64,000 nucleotides of DNA from Gymnopilus junonius (taxonomy: Eukaryota; Basidiomycota; Agaricomycetes; Agaricales; Galerinaceae): positions 1-64,000 of the forward strand of contig JADNYJ010000125.1 of NCBI GenBank assembly GCA_015501075.1, written 5' to 3'. Made by a program: the position numbers and the translations under genes. Each line of letters begins with the position of its first letter. The stretch's first letter is position 1. The notes beneath the pieces are model-generated. The model saw nothing but the letters and a program-made list of their open reading frames with translations. It had not been told where the DNA came from and did no database searches. Of this stretch, positions 11,710 through 23,226 are shown piece after piece.

Positions 11710-13753
11710 ATGTCTTTGGATGTGTCTTCAAATTGGCACTCTATTCGGCCATGGGCACCGAATTTGTCTCTCAATGTCAGAGAGATCACCTCCGTTTCCG
11801 CCACTTTTATTCTGTCCTCTGCTTTCCGTGGCGACATCGACTCTTCTCTCGCCGAAATCGGCCTTGAGGCAGCCGCGCAAGCACACCAAGAAGGTCCTCA
11901 GGAGACGGGTACTCCCAATGGGAATGGCGTTTCTCTACCTCCAGTGGACACTAAGCCAAACTCTGTCATCGCCGATGCCCTCGCAAAGGGCCTTTCTGTC
12001 AACGTGAATGGATCTGCATGGCCAAGGGCCTTTGTCCGTATCGATGATCAGCTTGACGAGGCAGTCATCATCATCTACGCCCTCATGCCTGGAAGGCAGT
12101 ACGATATCGAGCTTGCCCTCGCCTCTCTCGGTCAACCGAGCACCCCCATTCGTAGGCAGGTCACAACCGAGGGTCAGTCTTCACTCATTCATGCCCATCG
12201 GCTATGCATGTCACTTATCATTCATTGCAGATGACTCGGATCAGGATACTGCTGAAATCAACACAGACCCAGAGTCCCCAACGCCTGACAATTCTACTTC
12301 ATCTGATCCTCATTCTACACCATCTACTTCGCCCAGCCGCACTGTGCCTGGCACGCCACCCCATGCCACTCCCCAGATCACGCTCGAAGACAGGCTAAAC
12401 CAACTCCAGCATACCCTGTCTGCTGTCAACGCCGAACGCGAGGCCCTCCTCACATCTCTCAAATCTGCTCGTCGCGATTCTCAAAAAGCTGACTCGGCCC
12501 TCCGGTCCGAGATCGATACTCTCAAAAGGGCTTCCGAGAAAAATGCCGCAGCGGAGCTGAGAGGGAAGCAAAAGGTGTTGGCGCTGCAGGAGGCGGTGAA
12601 AAGGGCCCAGAATTCGACAAGGGAGATGGAAGAAATGACGGAGGAGATGGAGGGTGTTATTCCGGAACTGAAGACGCAGAGGGAGCAGAGGGAGAGCGAG
12701 CATACCAAGATCAAGTCGGAGGCTGATCGTGTGAGGAAGGAGAGAGAGGATCTGGAAGAGAAGGATCGAAAGAGGTTGGAGTCCATGAAAAGTGAATTGT
12801 CCAGTCTGACAAACAAGCTGGAAAAGCTTGGAGGGAAGAGAGATAAGTTGGAAACCACCGTTATCCCTGATTTGGAGGAGAAGCTGAAGGGTGTGTCCAA
12901 GGAGATCGAAACGGAGGAGCAGGGACTAAACAAACTTGAGGAAGAAGAACGACAAGCACACCTGCAAGCGGAGCTCCAGAGGACTATGAATGGACATATG
13001 CAACCACCTATGGTGGACGATAATCCACCTGTGTATGTTCCTTCACAACGTCCTCGGTATCACAGCCAAGGAGAGAAGCAGGGGCGACCCGCTCCAGCTC
13101 CCATACAACGCCCTCATGCTGACCATTCAGGCTCATCGAGCGGTGGCTCGAATGCGACACAGTCTGCCTCTGGTCCAACGTTATGGAACACTTCGCCCAC
13201 TGCGCACCGACAGCAGAGCCATCCACAGCCTCTCCATCATGCACAGAACCTTACGCATAGTCCACGTTCTCATTCTTTCCATACATCTGCTTCTGCTGGG
13301 CATCAGATTCATAGTACGCCGATTATCCTGACGAATACTCAGCGAAAGTCATCAGTCAAGTCAAATAATGCTACTACGATTTCGGGTCCTTCAATCCCAA
13401 TGGCTTCTCCTGCGAATACAAGTTCAAATAGCACGACGACATCGTCGCCCACCTCTTCTTCGTTTACGTCCTCACCGACGCGGATAAGTCCTGGTGTATC
13501 AGCCGCGACTTCCACTTTGTCAAGTCGCGCTCCCGCGTTTGAGCCCTCGAGGCCTCTACCAAGCCTCAAAAACGCGAACGGCAGTAATGCCTTTCAAAAA
13601 TCGAATGCTACAGGTCCAATATCCGCATTTGCTTCTTCTGGCCCTGCTATGATGTCGGTGCAGAGACCTGCTGGCGCGTTTGTGGGGAATGGAAGGCCCA
13701 CGGCTGTTGGTGGGCCGAAGAGCGCTACTCATACTCACCCGTCATGGAGTTGA
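11710..13753 (+). CDS. conserved coiled-coil protein of unknown function
   Basis: Two exons (11710-12172, 12231-13753) give 661 residues. The first about 150 residues look folded. A long charged coiled coil (about residues 210-420, heptads rich in E, K, R, Q and L) follows. The last about 240 residues are low-complexity, rich in S, T, H, P and N. I do not recognise the family. The build (small folded head, long coiled coil, disordered tail) suits a scaffold or cytoskeletal adaptor, but that is only a guess. It starts about 90 bp after the sterol-dehydrogenase stop, on the same strand. Confidence 0.75.
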
Positions 13754-14061
13754 TTGCAATATGTTTTGGCGTGCACAATTTCCCTTCGACCAGTGGGTCA
13801 AGGCCCTTTATCTTGAAGACCCATGAGACGCGAGGCAGCATTTGTAACCCTCCCTTTGGCAAGAGGACTATTTACGACGTTTACGACCCTTAAATTTTAT
13901 TATTTGACTCTGACTTGCATATCAACACCTACACAACGCCTAATATTTAAACGACACGATCATTGAACTCATTGCATAGCATATTTTATATATCTTTTCG
14001 TTTCCTTTTGGTACTTGTTGGGATTACTTACATTGTATCAGTTATTAATCCCAAGACATGA
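13754..14061. other. intergenic
   Basis: AT-rich spacer with TATA-like runs (about 13980-13992), leading into the SET-domain gene. No gene seen. Confidence 0.4.
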
Positions 14062-15317
14062 ATGCATGACGCTTGTTTATTTTTATCTTGGATGGAAACT
14101 TGTACACTCGGAGGGCGACTGTACAGCCTACACACGATATCCCTGCCTCCCTCCAAAGAGGATGCCAGCCAGACGTCTATCTCTTGTCTCCTGGACCCAG
14201 ACCTGATACCTCTCCTCCCCGATCCACTCCCTTGCGCCTCCAATCCCAATGATGCTTCCCTCATCGCTGTCCGCCAGACACCCCACAAAGGCCATGCAAT
14301 GTTCGCAGCTAGGGACATCGAACCCGGCCAACTCATCATCGTAGAGCACCCCGCTCTGATACTCCCCAGCGGCAAGTTCCCAAAGGAGGTGTATGATGAA
14401 CTTGCCGCGCGTCTACCAGAAAAGAGGAGAAAAGACTTGTTCGCCATGGCGAATTCCCGATCCAAGGAGAGTGTGAGAGTGCAGTCGAGGGGATCGTCAG
14501 GACGAATGCGCTGATGCTCGAGCTGGATTTAAAGGGTAGGATTGACGAAGAGCGGAGAGAGATCTACGGCGGCGTTTATCCGCTCATTAATCGTGCTAAC
14601 CATAGGTCGGGCCTACTTTTCTTTCTTGGCTGTAAAATCCCAGTTCCTGAAGCTCTTTGTGCTATTCCGACTTAGTTGTAGTCCGAATGCCGGTACCAAA
14701 TGGGATCTCGCCAGTCTGACGATGTCGTTCTACGCTCTCAGACATATCCCAGCCGGAGAAGAGATCTGCAAGACTTACATCAACCCAGCCCTTCCCCGCG
14801 AAACGCGCATGGGTATCCTACGGAAAAACTATAGATTTACCTGTGATTGTCCCTGGTGCGATATTCGCCAGTCTGCCCATCTGAATCTCCCGGAACCTGA
14901 AGAATTTACGCCTGAGGAGCTTGATCGGATCGCAGCCTCTGACAGGGATAGAGCTACCCTCGGAACCTGGGTCTTTACTCACCCAGGGTATAAAAAATGG
15001 AGCACCGATCTCGCTCGTGCAGATGATCTCGTTATTTCCTCACACTTGGAGGCTCTCTCTCTAATCGACAAGGAGGGCATGCAAGGCCTGCAGAACCTCT
15101 TCGTTGAGGAGATTGCGATGTGCTACGCCATACTTGGTGATATGAACGCTTTCAGGGATGGGGAGCCAAGGTGGTTAAATTGACCAGGGTGGAGGATCCC
15201 GACCTTCAAAGAAGGTTTGAGGATTGGCTGGTTGATCCTGAGCGAAGGATGAAGAAGTGGGCATGGAGGAAGCGGCAGCGCGAACGTGAGTGGGATTCAT
15301 TCTATGAAAGGGCGTGA
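14062..15317 (+). CDS. SET-domain protein (two frame breaks)
   Basis: Two exons (14062-14605, 14676-15317). Allowing two added bases gives 395 residues. SET motifs are clear: K-G-H-A-M-F-A-A-R-D-I-E-P-G-Q at the start of the domain, N-H-S-C-S-P-N spanning the intron, G-E-E-I-C-K-T-Y-I, and the post-SET cysteines C-D-C-P-W-C. No MYND finger is visible. Such SMYD-like fungal SET proteins are presumed protein lysine methyltransferases; the target is unknown. Frame breaks: (1) at about 14455-14465, where M-A-N-S-R-S continues one frame off as G-E-C-E-S-A-V-E-G-I-V-R-T-N-A-L; (2) at 15155-15164, after A-F-R, continuing W-G-A-K-V-V-K-L-T-R-V-E-D. Each needs one added base next to a C or G run. The start is uncertain: ATG 14092 is an alternative. 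Confidence 0.8.
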
Positions 15318-15817
15318 AGAAACTCAAGAATTGTGCTACGCCTATTCCAGAATTGTCTAAGAGGAAGGACCACGATGATGCAGTCATAGAGGACGTCGAC
15401 GCCTTCCAATTCCTTTTCCAATACAATTCTGATTGATATTTATACTCACGACGGCTGGGAAGGAATCTGAAATCTTGCGCTGCTATGTACTGGACCAAAT
15501 GTAATTGGACCGCAGGTATGTTTTATACGTTTTCACGCTAACTCCGTCTAACATGCATATTACGACAGCGATGTTGACAGGGCTATCCCTAATCTTGGAC
15601 AACGCGAACACAACTTTCTGCAAATATAGTAGTAATTCCAACATCAATAATGGAGCTAGGATAATATATTGCAGGTAGATTATAACAAGTGTACTAATGC
15701 ATAACGAAGACAGCAAAACAAGAAAAAGGAGTGTACGTGTATAGCAAGATCAAGCAGACAAATGAACGACAGACTAGGGGTCTCACACCCTAAAAGAAAA
15801 AGAAGTCCACCCAATGC
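15318..15817. other. intergenic between convergent genes
   Basis: The SET gene and the DUF2235 gene converge here. No gene or structured RNA was identified; the sequence is AT-rich and probably holds both 3' ends. Confidence 0.4.
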
Positions 15818-17805
15818 TCATGCTACCCATTGAATCCAACCTTTCTGCACGGCCTCCTCAAAGGATGTCTTGTCATCAAACTTTTCTTGATAACCAACCT
15901 TCGCCTTGGGAACATATTTTGTCCCCTTTTCCTTCCCGTTCGCGAACTTGCCCTGCATGCGCAGCCCTACCGTGCGGTGCACTTTAATCTTGCCACCATG
16001 CGAGTAATAGTGCGGCGGGATCGTTCGTCCATGGCCCAGATGCTTTTCTTCTACCTCGATCCATCGTCCATCTTTTGAGAGCTTCTCTTTGGTCATGGAC
16101 ATATTTTCCATCCAATTCCATTTGCCAGACTTGAGTGCTAACTGGTCGAAAGCTGGGGCAAGAGCGTCGTCCGCGTCCAGCTCTTCCTCAGACTTCTTGG
16201 GGACTTCCAACTTGGATGACTTCGTCTCAGTCTTAGAGATGAATGGCACCCAGCTGTAAAGGTAAGCTCCCCAAGTTTGAGGTTCGACGACGGGGATTTT
16301 GGAGGAGCCAGAGGAGAATGAAGAGATTTCAGGGCGAGGTTTGACAATTGGGTAGATGGACGATGGCTCGATGCCGATGATTTTGATGTGTTCCGAATCA
16401 AAGATCATGCCGCTGTTCTTCCTGAAGCACTCGCGGATCATCCACCGCAGAGAGATGTGCGCAAGATTGGGCCTTGTGCCGTTGGCGACAGAGCCACCTC
16501 CAATATCTAGCAGCGGGAAAGAAGTTAGATTCCCTGTGACAGTGGCAAGTGTGGATTTGTACATACCGCAATGACATCCAGCAAACCAGACTTCTTCGAC
16601 ATCTGTCTGAACTCGGGGTTTCTTGCTGTGCGGCCTGTCTGCGGAATCCGGAACCTCCTTGGGTGGACCACTCCAGTTACTTTGCTTGAACTTGACGCGA
16701 TGCTCGTCGAGGGCAATAGCATGCCTAAAGGTGCGTACAATATCGTTCGTGCGGGTGAAGCCAAGCTTAATGGCGCGTGCAATGCCAACAGAGTTCACGG
16801 TATCCCTGTCAGTGAGAATTAGTAACCAGTTGTGATGTATGCATCTACGTTAATGGACTTGCCAGCAACCCAAGAACTCGACGAAGGCTTCACGGCATTT
16901 ATTCTCCAGCTTGAAGTTTTCGAATTTCTCTTGTAATTCAATCCAAGCCTTCTCTCTCTTCACCTCGTCCGTGTCGAGGTGAGGAAGATCAGCGAAATTG
17001 TCATACAAGTCGAACGCTTTTCTAACTTCAGCATCTTTGCCTTTGTCGCTGGGAAGGAGGCCGACACCGTTGATCATTCCTGCTAGACTGGAATTATCCG
17101 GTCAACACGTCTTCTGTAATGGCATTAGCAATAAGGAACGTACACTCTGGCTGTGTATGCTCCTCGAGAGAAGCCAAAAATGCAGATTTTATCGCCATCT
17201 CTGTCTGTAAACCGTAAGCAATGAGATCCATGACTACATCTTCACAAAAGAAAGGCGTACAATTTTGTGCTAACCATCTATAAGGCGCTGCAGGCTGTAG
17301 TTAAGCAAGGGTATAAATGAACGCCCAGAGAAATCCTACGTACTGATAACACGCTCTCCGAAGCCTGTTGCAAAGGCTTGGTCCCACATCTATACCGTAT
17401 CATAATTAGCTTCTTGGCTGTATGAACGCATTGAAATGAAAATTCAACGCACCCGGTTTGCCCAACTTTGCCACGGGTGTGCTTTCTCATCGTCAAACGA
17501 TGGATCGTACCCATCCATTGCTGAGCCGATGCCCCGCTGTAGGAAATCATCAGCGAGGGTGCTTCAGGAGGTCTCTTGGGCATTTACCATATACAGGACC
17601 ATCTGCTTGTCGTCTTTTTTTTCACAGCCGTAAAGCATGTTCTTGAGCATGACGATGTTAGTTACCTAAAGAAGGGGGGTAAGTTGTTGCCAGTGTAATA
17701 AAACAATAGACCGACATCTTCGTCCACGCTGTCTCCAGTCCCGTCCAGCAGGACGATAAGGGTGCGGAACTTCGCGTCTGGAGAACGTTCAGGAATGTAC
17801 GACAT
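15818..17805 (-). CDS. DUF2235 (Tle1-like) alpha/beta-hydrolase
   Basis: Nine exons: 17805-17716, 17666-17588, 17536-17453, 17389-17340, 17294-17275, 17204-17144, 17087-16863, 16805-16567, 16506-15818. About 511 residues. The opening strand ends in L-L-D-G-T-G-D. The nucleophile elbow is G-F-S-R-G-A-Y-T-A-R (exon 6), and V-W-F-A-G-C-H-C-D plus D-I-G-G-G-S carry the distal catalytic part. These are hallmarks of DUF2235, the fold of bacterial T6SS phospholipase effectors; fungal members have no defined substrate. Intron 7 (16862-16806) has a GC donor, TG|GCAAGT, and is required to give C-W-D-T-V-N-S-V-G. Summed exons leave one surplus base. Exon 2 reads M-L-K then meets TGA unless one A near 17640-17646 (AAGAAACATG) is removed, so this exon probably contains an overcall. 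Confidence 0.85.
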
Positions 17806-20189
17806 GGCTTACTCGCAATGAGGGAAGAGTGGTAGATAAGATGTGATGAAATATCAGTGGGCTTTTATGTATGGCAGACGATGTTCGGCCCCAAAGAGTA
17901 TCCGACGGCGGCCTTCAGGTACGCTAGAAGAGTTTGTACGAAGGTTCCATAACACCTGTCGACGTGAACAGTCGTGCCTGTCATTGACGTCCAATTGCAA
18001 TGGCTGAGAAGATTCACGACCCTGGAAAACAAAGGTCCACCAGGTTCTGACTCCTAATTTGTATTCCGGATTTTGTTAGTGCCGGGCTATAACTGGCTAT
18101 AATAGGTCAAAATATCTACTGTTGGCGAACAAGTGTCTGGAAAAATTTTGGTTCCGTGCGTTTCATGGCATTTGTACGCTTTTGAATGCACGCGTTTTTT
18201 GATGGCGTATGTACCTTGTTCCTGGCCGAGAATTATAAGTTCCGCCCTATCCAGAACGAACCAACAAATATGTGTAGGCTGAGGGATTCGACTCTAGGGG
18301 TAAAGGCAGACTTCATGGCCTTGTTGAATTTCTTGAAAGCGGACTGTGGGGTCGTTTATTCACGCCTCCGGTTTCGTACACCGTGGGAGAGATTGGAAGT
18401 ATGGAAAGCTCGTTTCCCTTTGCCGAAAAACTTTGTAGACCATTACGTGTGCGCAGATGAGAGCAAATGTTTCGAACGAAATGCATTTCGGAGATTAGAG
18501 GCTACATGAAGGTACTGATCGCATACTTTACAAACCTAAGCTTTACAAAAGCAATCTAGTCGAAAAGAGTAAGCAAAAGCAGTGACGAGAAGGAGAGATT
18601 CAAAAGGTAAAGGCCCTCAGACGAGAATAAGTTGTCCGTCATGGATGTTCGGACATATGCTTGTCAATTTTTACATTTGACTCATCATGGGGAAAGAAAG
18701 GGATCGAGAGTAGAATGGAATCATAAAGACTAACCTTTTCGACGAATTACACAATTAGCCGGACGTGAAATGGTGATAAAAATCCTGGTACAGAAGTTCG
18801 AGTCAGTCATGTTGAACAACGAAAGACTAAGGAATGGAAGGAATGGAAAAGCTCAGTTGGTGATGCATGTTACGAGTTGGCTCATCGAGACCGTCACCGA
18901 CTCGAGGATGGAAAATATCATCAACGCCAACAGATTAGAGGCTCCACTCACCATTTTGAAGAGCAAGTTATTGCAGGCTACAGCAAGCAGAGGGTCGAAG
19001 TAGAGGAACAAAGGCAGCCAATTTTCGCGGAAATGTGATTTTCAAGCTCCACTTGATTGATTCTTTGTTTGGCTGTCGGAGCTTAAACTGAACTGTACAG
19101 TTTGATGCGGCCCAAAAGCTCCGCATCAAACTTTCCTTTCTTCCATCATGACCACGTCGTTGGACATGTCGTCGCATTGAGCAGTTGGTGAGTAATTTCT
19201 TCATTTGATCTGAGATTACCGTCCTTTGTGATGATCAACTCAGTTCTGCTTCCGAAAGAGAGCATCAGCCTCTTGTGGACAACACATTTACCAAAAACTT
19301 TTTTCTGATTCCCATTTCTTCTCCACTACATCAAGATATCAGATTTTTACTTATATCCTTTCCTTAGGTTGTTCCAAGGTTGTTTTACTTACAAGGTGGT
19401 CATGTCCTTAATCGTAGCTGGTGAGCAGGATCTCTTTTTTGGGGTGGTTTAATCCTTTATTGGGACGAAAACAAGTTCATCCATTCTTTGATGTTCCCTC
19501 TACTTGTCGAGTGTTCTGTAGTCGCCCTGACTTCGTGTTGGGATGTGCACTTCCATTCCGTTTTGGTTTGGTTGTGGAGACTATGTGCTTGAACAATGGA
19601 GGGAACCATGAAAACTACGGCTTCTCTGACTTTACTTTTTATTCACTGATGTCTTCGGTTCGAGATTTCTCATTGTTTTTATCCCTTTAATAGGCCTGTA
19701 TGATAGCGTTCTGTGCAATACAATCTTCCTTGTCATCGTAATCCTCAGCCATCCTTTCATTAGTCGATCTATACAATGCATCGATACTTACCCTTGAATA
19801 GGGAGCGCCTCTTGTCGTCCTTCTGAACGGTGTGCATTACGTCCTGTGATCATGTCATGCGAGACGTTGGGTTCTACATTATTCCCTCTTTGTAAGGAAC
19901 AAAGTTAAGACCTGTTCGGTGGCGGTCTCCACACGCACTATGGCGCTTAGTTCTGGGTAGGAGGTCCTACATCCCACTTACCTATCAATCATGGCTCTTC
20001 CCGCAACTATAGAAAATGTCTTGAGGGATTATAAGGACTACATTTCCTTTCCAGTGGCCAACTTTCAAGGAGACAACGTCACACCTATAATACGCGTACG
20101 AATAGTCATCGCGATGCGGATATGTAGGTCACGCTTTTATTTGTAAAAGAGATAACTCTGGTCACGCGGAAAGAACTCTTCCCTCGGGC
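17806..20189. other. gene-poor stretch
   Basis: Over 2.3 kb, only short frames without recognisable similarity were found (for example 18186-18509 and 18770-19003). No transposon ends, long terminal repeats or RNA genes were seen. A compact hairpin at 19091-19131 is listed separately. The segment from 19991 could encode a short exon related to the following oxidase fragment, but I cannot support that. Confidence 0.4.
19091..19131. repeat. palindrome plus 11-bp stem hairpin
   Basis: AACTGTACAGTT (19091-19102) is a perfect 12-bp palindrome. Overlapping it, GTTTGATGCGG (19100-19110) is followed after a 10-nt loop by its exact reverse complement CCGCATCAAAC (19121-19131). It is intergenic. Its function is unknown; it could be a terminator-like hairpin, a small element's end or chance. 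Confidence 0.6.
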
Positions 20190-20760
20190 ATGGTTCGTGT
20201 CTACTGCATCATGCATGGAGGGCTTAGCTCAGCGGAGCGCGCGCTGTACCTCAGTGGCAAATGCTTACGAAGAAGCAATGGAACTCAAGAAAGCTACAGG
20301 GCCCACTTGCAGCATCGTATTCGAATTTTTCCCTGTTGGAAAAGTATACTCCATACCCACCAGTGCCACTGCATTCCGTCGCGATCCTACGCCTAGCATC
20401 TTGTTTTTCGCCATCTGGAAGGAAAACACGGAGCAAAACACAGCGGCAGCTCGTAGCTGCTCTTAGAAGTTGGCGCAGATTCCGAAAGAAACGCAGCCTG
20501 AATTGATTAACGCAGAGAGCCAATGAGATGTCAATATAGCGCGTATGTCATGATTAACCTTGACAGGATACCCCACAGAGGCTATTTTGGGAGAAAAGGA
20601 ATCCGATACAGGTAAATTGGTGTTTGCATGGAACTACCCTGAACTACCCCAGGCTACAAAGCTGCTACAAAGAGTCAAGATGCATTATGATCCGAACAAT
20701 ATCCTCAATGAATGGTTCCCCAATTACTCCCGCTTGACGTTTGGAGGCAATTACCCCAGG
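20190..20760 (+). pseudogene. C-terminal fragment of an FAD-linked oxidase (BBE-like)
   Basis: Two separated pieces in different frames resemble the C-terminal half of berberine-bridge-type FAD oxidases. About 20197-20440 encodes V-F-E-F-F-P-V-G-K-V-Y-S-I-P-x-S-A-T-A-F-R. About 20620-20740 encodes the terminal N-Y-P-E-L-P and H-Y-D-P-N-N-I-L-N-E-W-F-P, which matches the family's closing Y-D-P-x-N-V-F-x-x-W-F-P motif. The joining region carries stops in all three frames, and no FAD-binding N-terminal domain was found upstream. I read it as the remnant of a flavin oxidase such as those in secondary metabolism or glycoside oxidation. A badly spliced live gene cannot be fully excluded. Confidence 0.65.
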
Positions 20761-21026
20761 CAACAGGGAGTTGAGAGCGTTACGATCCCAACAGCTTTCA
20801 ACGAGTCATCACTCCGGTTGAAAGAGGAGGTGCTTTATAATATATTGTTTGGGGTGGTGACTGCTATTAGCTTCCCATCAGAAATTGAGCACCGACAATG
20901 GTGTGCTTTGAACGCCAACGAACGCCCTTACTCGTCCCCGCAAGGTATGTATATAACTGACACGAAGAACGAATACCCAAATCACCCAACCAAGTCAATC
21001 ACAACTCATCTCTTGACACTATCGCA

Positions 21027-21450
21027 ATGCCTATCCACCACATCCAACTCGTTGTCTCTTCCGAGAAGGACGCAAAAAAATTCTATCTGGCCGCACTCGC
21101 CCCATTGGGGTATCAAGACGCCTTTGGTGCCGACGCTGGCTTTACTGGTCTCGGTCCCAACGGTAAACCAGACCTTTTCCTGCGTGGCCCGAAGTTTGGT
21201 GAATCGCCGAGTAAGGGTGCGCACATAGCATTCGCGGCCCAAAACAGGGAACAAGTGGACCAATTCTATGAAGCGGCCATGTACGTGCGCTATGTTTACT
21301 TCGGTGACTTACAATTGAGGCTCATTCAATTACAGAAAAGCTGGAGCAAAAGATAACGGCGGTCCAGGGGAGAGGGACTACTTCCCGGGATACTACGCCG
21401 CTTTTGTTCTCGATCTAGACGGCAACAACATCGAAGTGGTGCACCTGTGA
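21027..21450 (+). CDS. VOC/glyoxalase-fold protein, copy 1
   Basis: Two exons (21027-21280, 21336-21450) give 122 residues. It is a single vicinal-oxygen-chelate module. H-H-I-Q-L-V-V-S-S at the start carries the first metal-ligand histidine, A-K-K-F-Y-x-A-A-L-A-P-L-G-Y follows, and it ends D-L-D-G-N-N-I-E-V-V-H-L, where the glutamate is the usual last ligand. The family is split among glyoxalase I, fosfomycin/bleomycin resistance and dioxygenase folds; this size and pattern fits the fungal 'glyoxalase/bleomycin resistance' group, whose substrates are mostly unknown. Copy 2 lies downstream in the same orientation, and the flavin-oxidase remnant lies just upstream. Confidence 0.85.
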
Positions 21451-21970
21451 AGGCCGTGAGAAAGATGCATACACAAAGTGAATTTGGGCAAGGTAAGGTT
21501 CGCAATCGATGACCAAAAGCCGCGAGCGTCTAAAATTTGACTTTCTCTGCAGGAGGGCCGGGCAGAATGTCTTTGTGCATTAAGTTATTCAATTCATGGC
21601 TGGCGATATGCTGAGAGGGATCGTTGTTCAAAGGAGTTTTTGGAAAGAAATCAGATACTTAAAAATATATACTACTGAAAGCAATTCTTCGATTCTATGC
21701 TGCAGCCCACCGCGGCAGAGATGACATCATCAATCACGAGCACGCCTGCCACCTGATCCGGAACGGTCATGAGTAGATCTAGAATGCGCCTGGTCGTGCT
21801 TCGAATGCCAACGCCGAACAGGTCTTACCAAGCCCGTATGCATCCCCGTAAGATAGAAGATCAGATAGCAAATCTTCATTCGAGACTATCTCAAGCTCCT
21901 GAGCATATATAATTGACATGAGGAATGAACACCCAAATCGCTCATCCAAGTAATTGCTTCTCCTATCGCA
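21451..21970. other. spacer between the two VOC copies
   Basis: It contains the 3' flank of copy 1 and the upstream part of the second duplication unit. No separate gene was seen. Confidence 0.45.
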
Positions 21971-22389
21971 ATGCCTTTCCACCATATCCAACTCGTTGTC
22001 TCTTCCGAGAAGGAAGCCAAAAAATTCTACGTTGCTGCACTCGCCCCCTTGGGATACACAGACGTGCACAGCGTTGAAGGCGTCTTCAGTGGTCTCGGCG
22101 TTAATGGCAAACCTGATTTTTTCCTGCGTGGTCCCAAGGATGGTGAATCACCGAGTAAGGGTGTGCATATAGCATTTGCGGCTGAGAACAGGGAACAAGT
22201 ACACCAGTTCTATGATGCGGCGTTGTGCGTGTATCATCTTCACTTTAATGACTTTGACGCTCATGCAACTACAGGAAAGCTGGGGCAAAAGACAACGGGG
22301 GTCCTGGGGAGAGGGACTACTTTCCAGGGTACTACGCCGCTTTTGTTCGTGATCTAGACGGGAACAACGTCGAGGTGGTGCACCTTTGA
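21971..22389 (+). CDS. VOC/glyoxalase-fold protein, copy 2
   Basis: Exons 21971-22224 and 22275-22389 have the same lengths (254 and 115 nt) and the same intron phase as copy 1, and also give 122 residues. The ligand positions (H-H-I-Q near the start, V-E-V-V-H-L at the end) are kept. Differences cluster around residues 30-60 (T-D-V-H-S-V-E-G-V-F-S against Q-D-A-F-G-A-D-A-G-F-T), a region likely to border the pocket. Both copies are open, so neither shows decay. Confidence 0.85.
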
Positions 22390-23226
22390 AGGCCAAGTGA
22401 AAGACATACACACGCAGTAGATTTGGAGAAGGTAAGGTGCACAGTCGACGCCGAAGCGTGTCTTAGTAGTTGATTGTTCCTTCCGGAGTTGTCCATGCAC
22501 AGAGTTCACGCATGGTAGACCTCATTAGCATGCACTAGTTTCAGAATGTCGTGTATTGAAATGTTCACATCATGACCAAATCATGACCGTCAGGAATGCC
22601 GCAGGTCGCTGTCTGAGAGAGAAAACAAAAGTCCTTTAAAGAAAGATAATAAACTCGAAGTGATCAGAAGTCACCTTCAACTGGCCGTAGGGAACATGTT
22701 ATTTATTCTTCAATACGGTGGGCCACCGTTGGGCCGAATCGTACTGAAAGGCCTCTCGAGGGCTTACTGGCATCAAGCCTAAAGCTTCACGCGGAATAGA
22801 GCAAGAACAGAGCCTGTGGTGTATGATTTGTATGACGGTTGAGACTTACTCACACCAATGGCACGTTGTCTCATCTTTTCCAAGTTCCAACCAGGTTAAA
22901 CGGTGCATTAAACTGCCCCACCCTTTGTGAACCCAATAGCTGTGGCCCATAATGTCTTCGAAAGATATAATTTAATATGATGTAGCCATTCTTTGAGCAC
23001 ACATTCAACAATTGAAAGCCTTGCTGGATCTCAATTACTTTCATGTTTGAAGAGTATCTTCAATGGTACCTAGGGGACCATGATCCACCAAAGCAAGGCC
23101 GATATTCAAAAAGTGAAGCCATCCTGAAGATTAGCCAGATGATGACGTGCAAGAGAATTTGAAACTAGATTACTACAAGTACCTAAAATTACAAAAGAAA
23201 AACGATGCGCAAAATACACCAATTAT
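22390..23226. other. intergenic
   Basis: This holds the end of the duplicated VOC flank and the 3' side of the Brr2 gene. No gene, tRNA or repeat was recognised. Confidence 0.4.

Larger units (their letters stand above)
20941..22450 (+). repeat. tandem duplication carrying two VOC genes
   Basis: Two diverged copies lie 944 bp apart (start codons 21027 and 21971). Similarity covers the coding exons and intron position and also extends outward. Upstream, both contain a stretch like ACCCAAATCRC about 50-70 bp before the ATG. Downstream, both have the stop followed by GAAGGCC and later AAGGTAAGGT. The duplicated unit is therefore at least about 550 bp. Exact borders need a dot plot. Confidence 0.75.
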
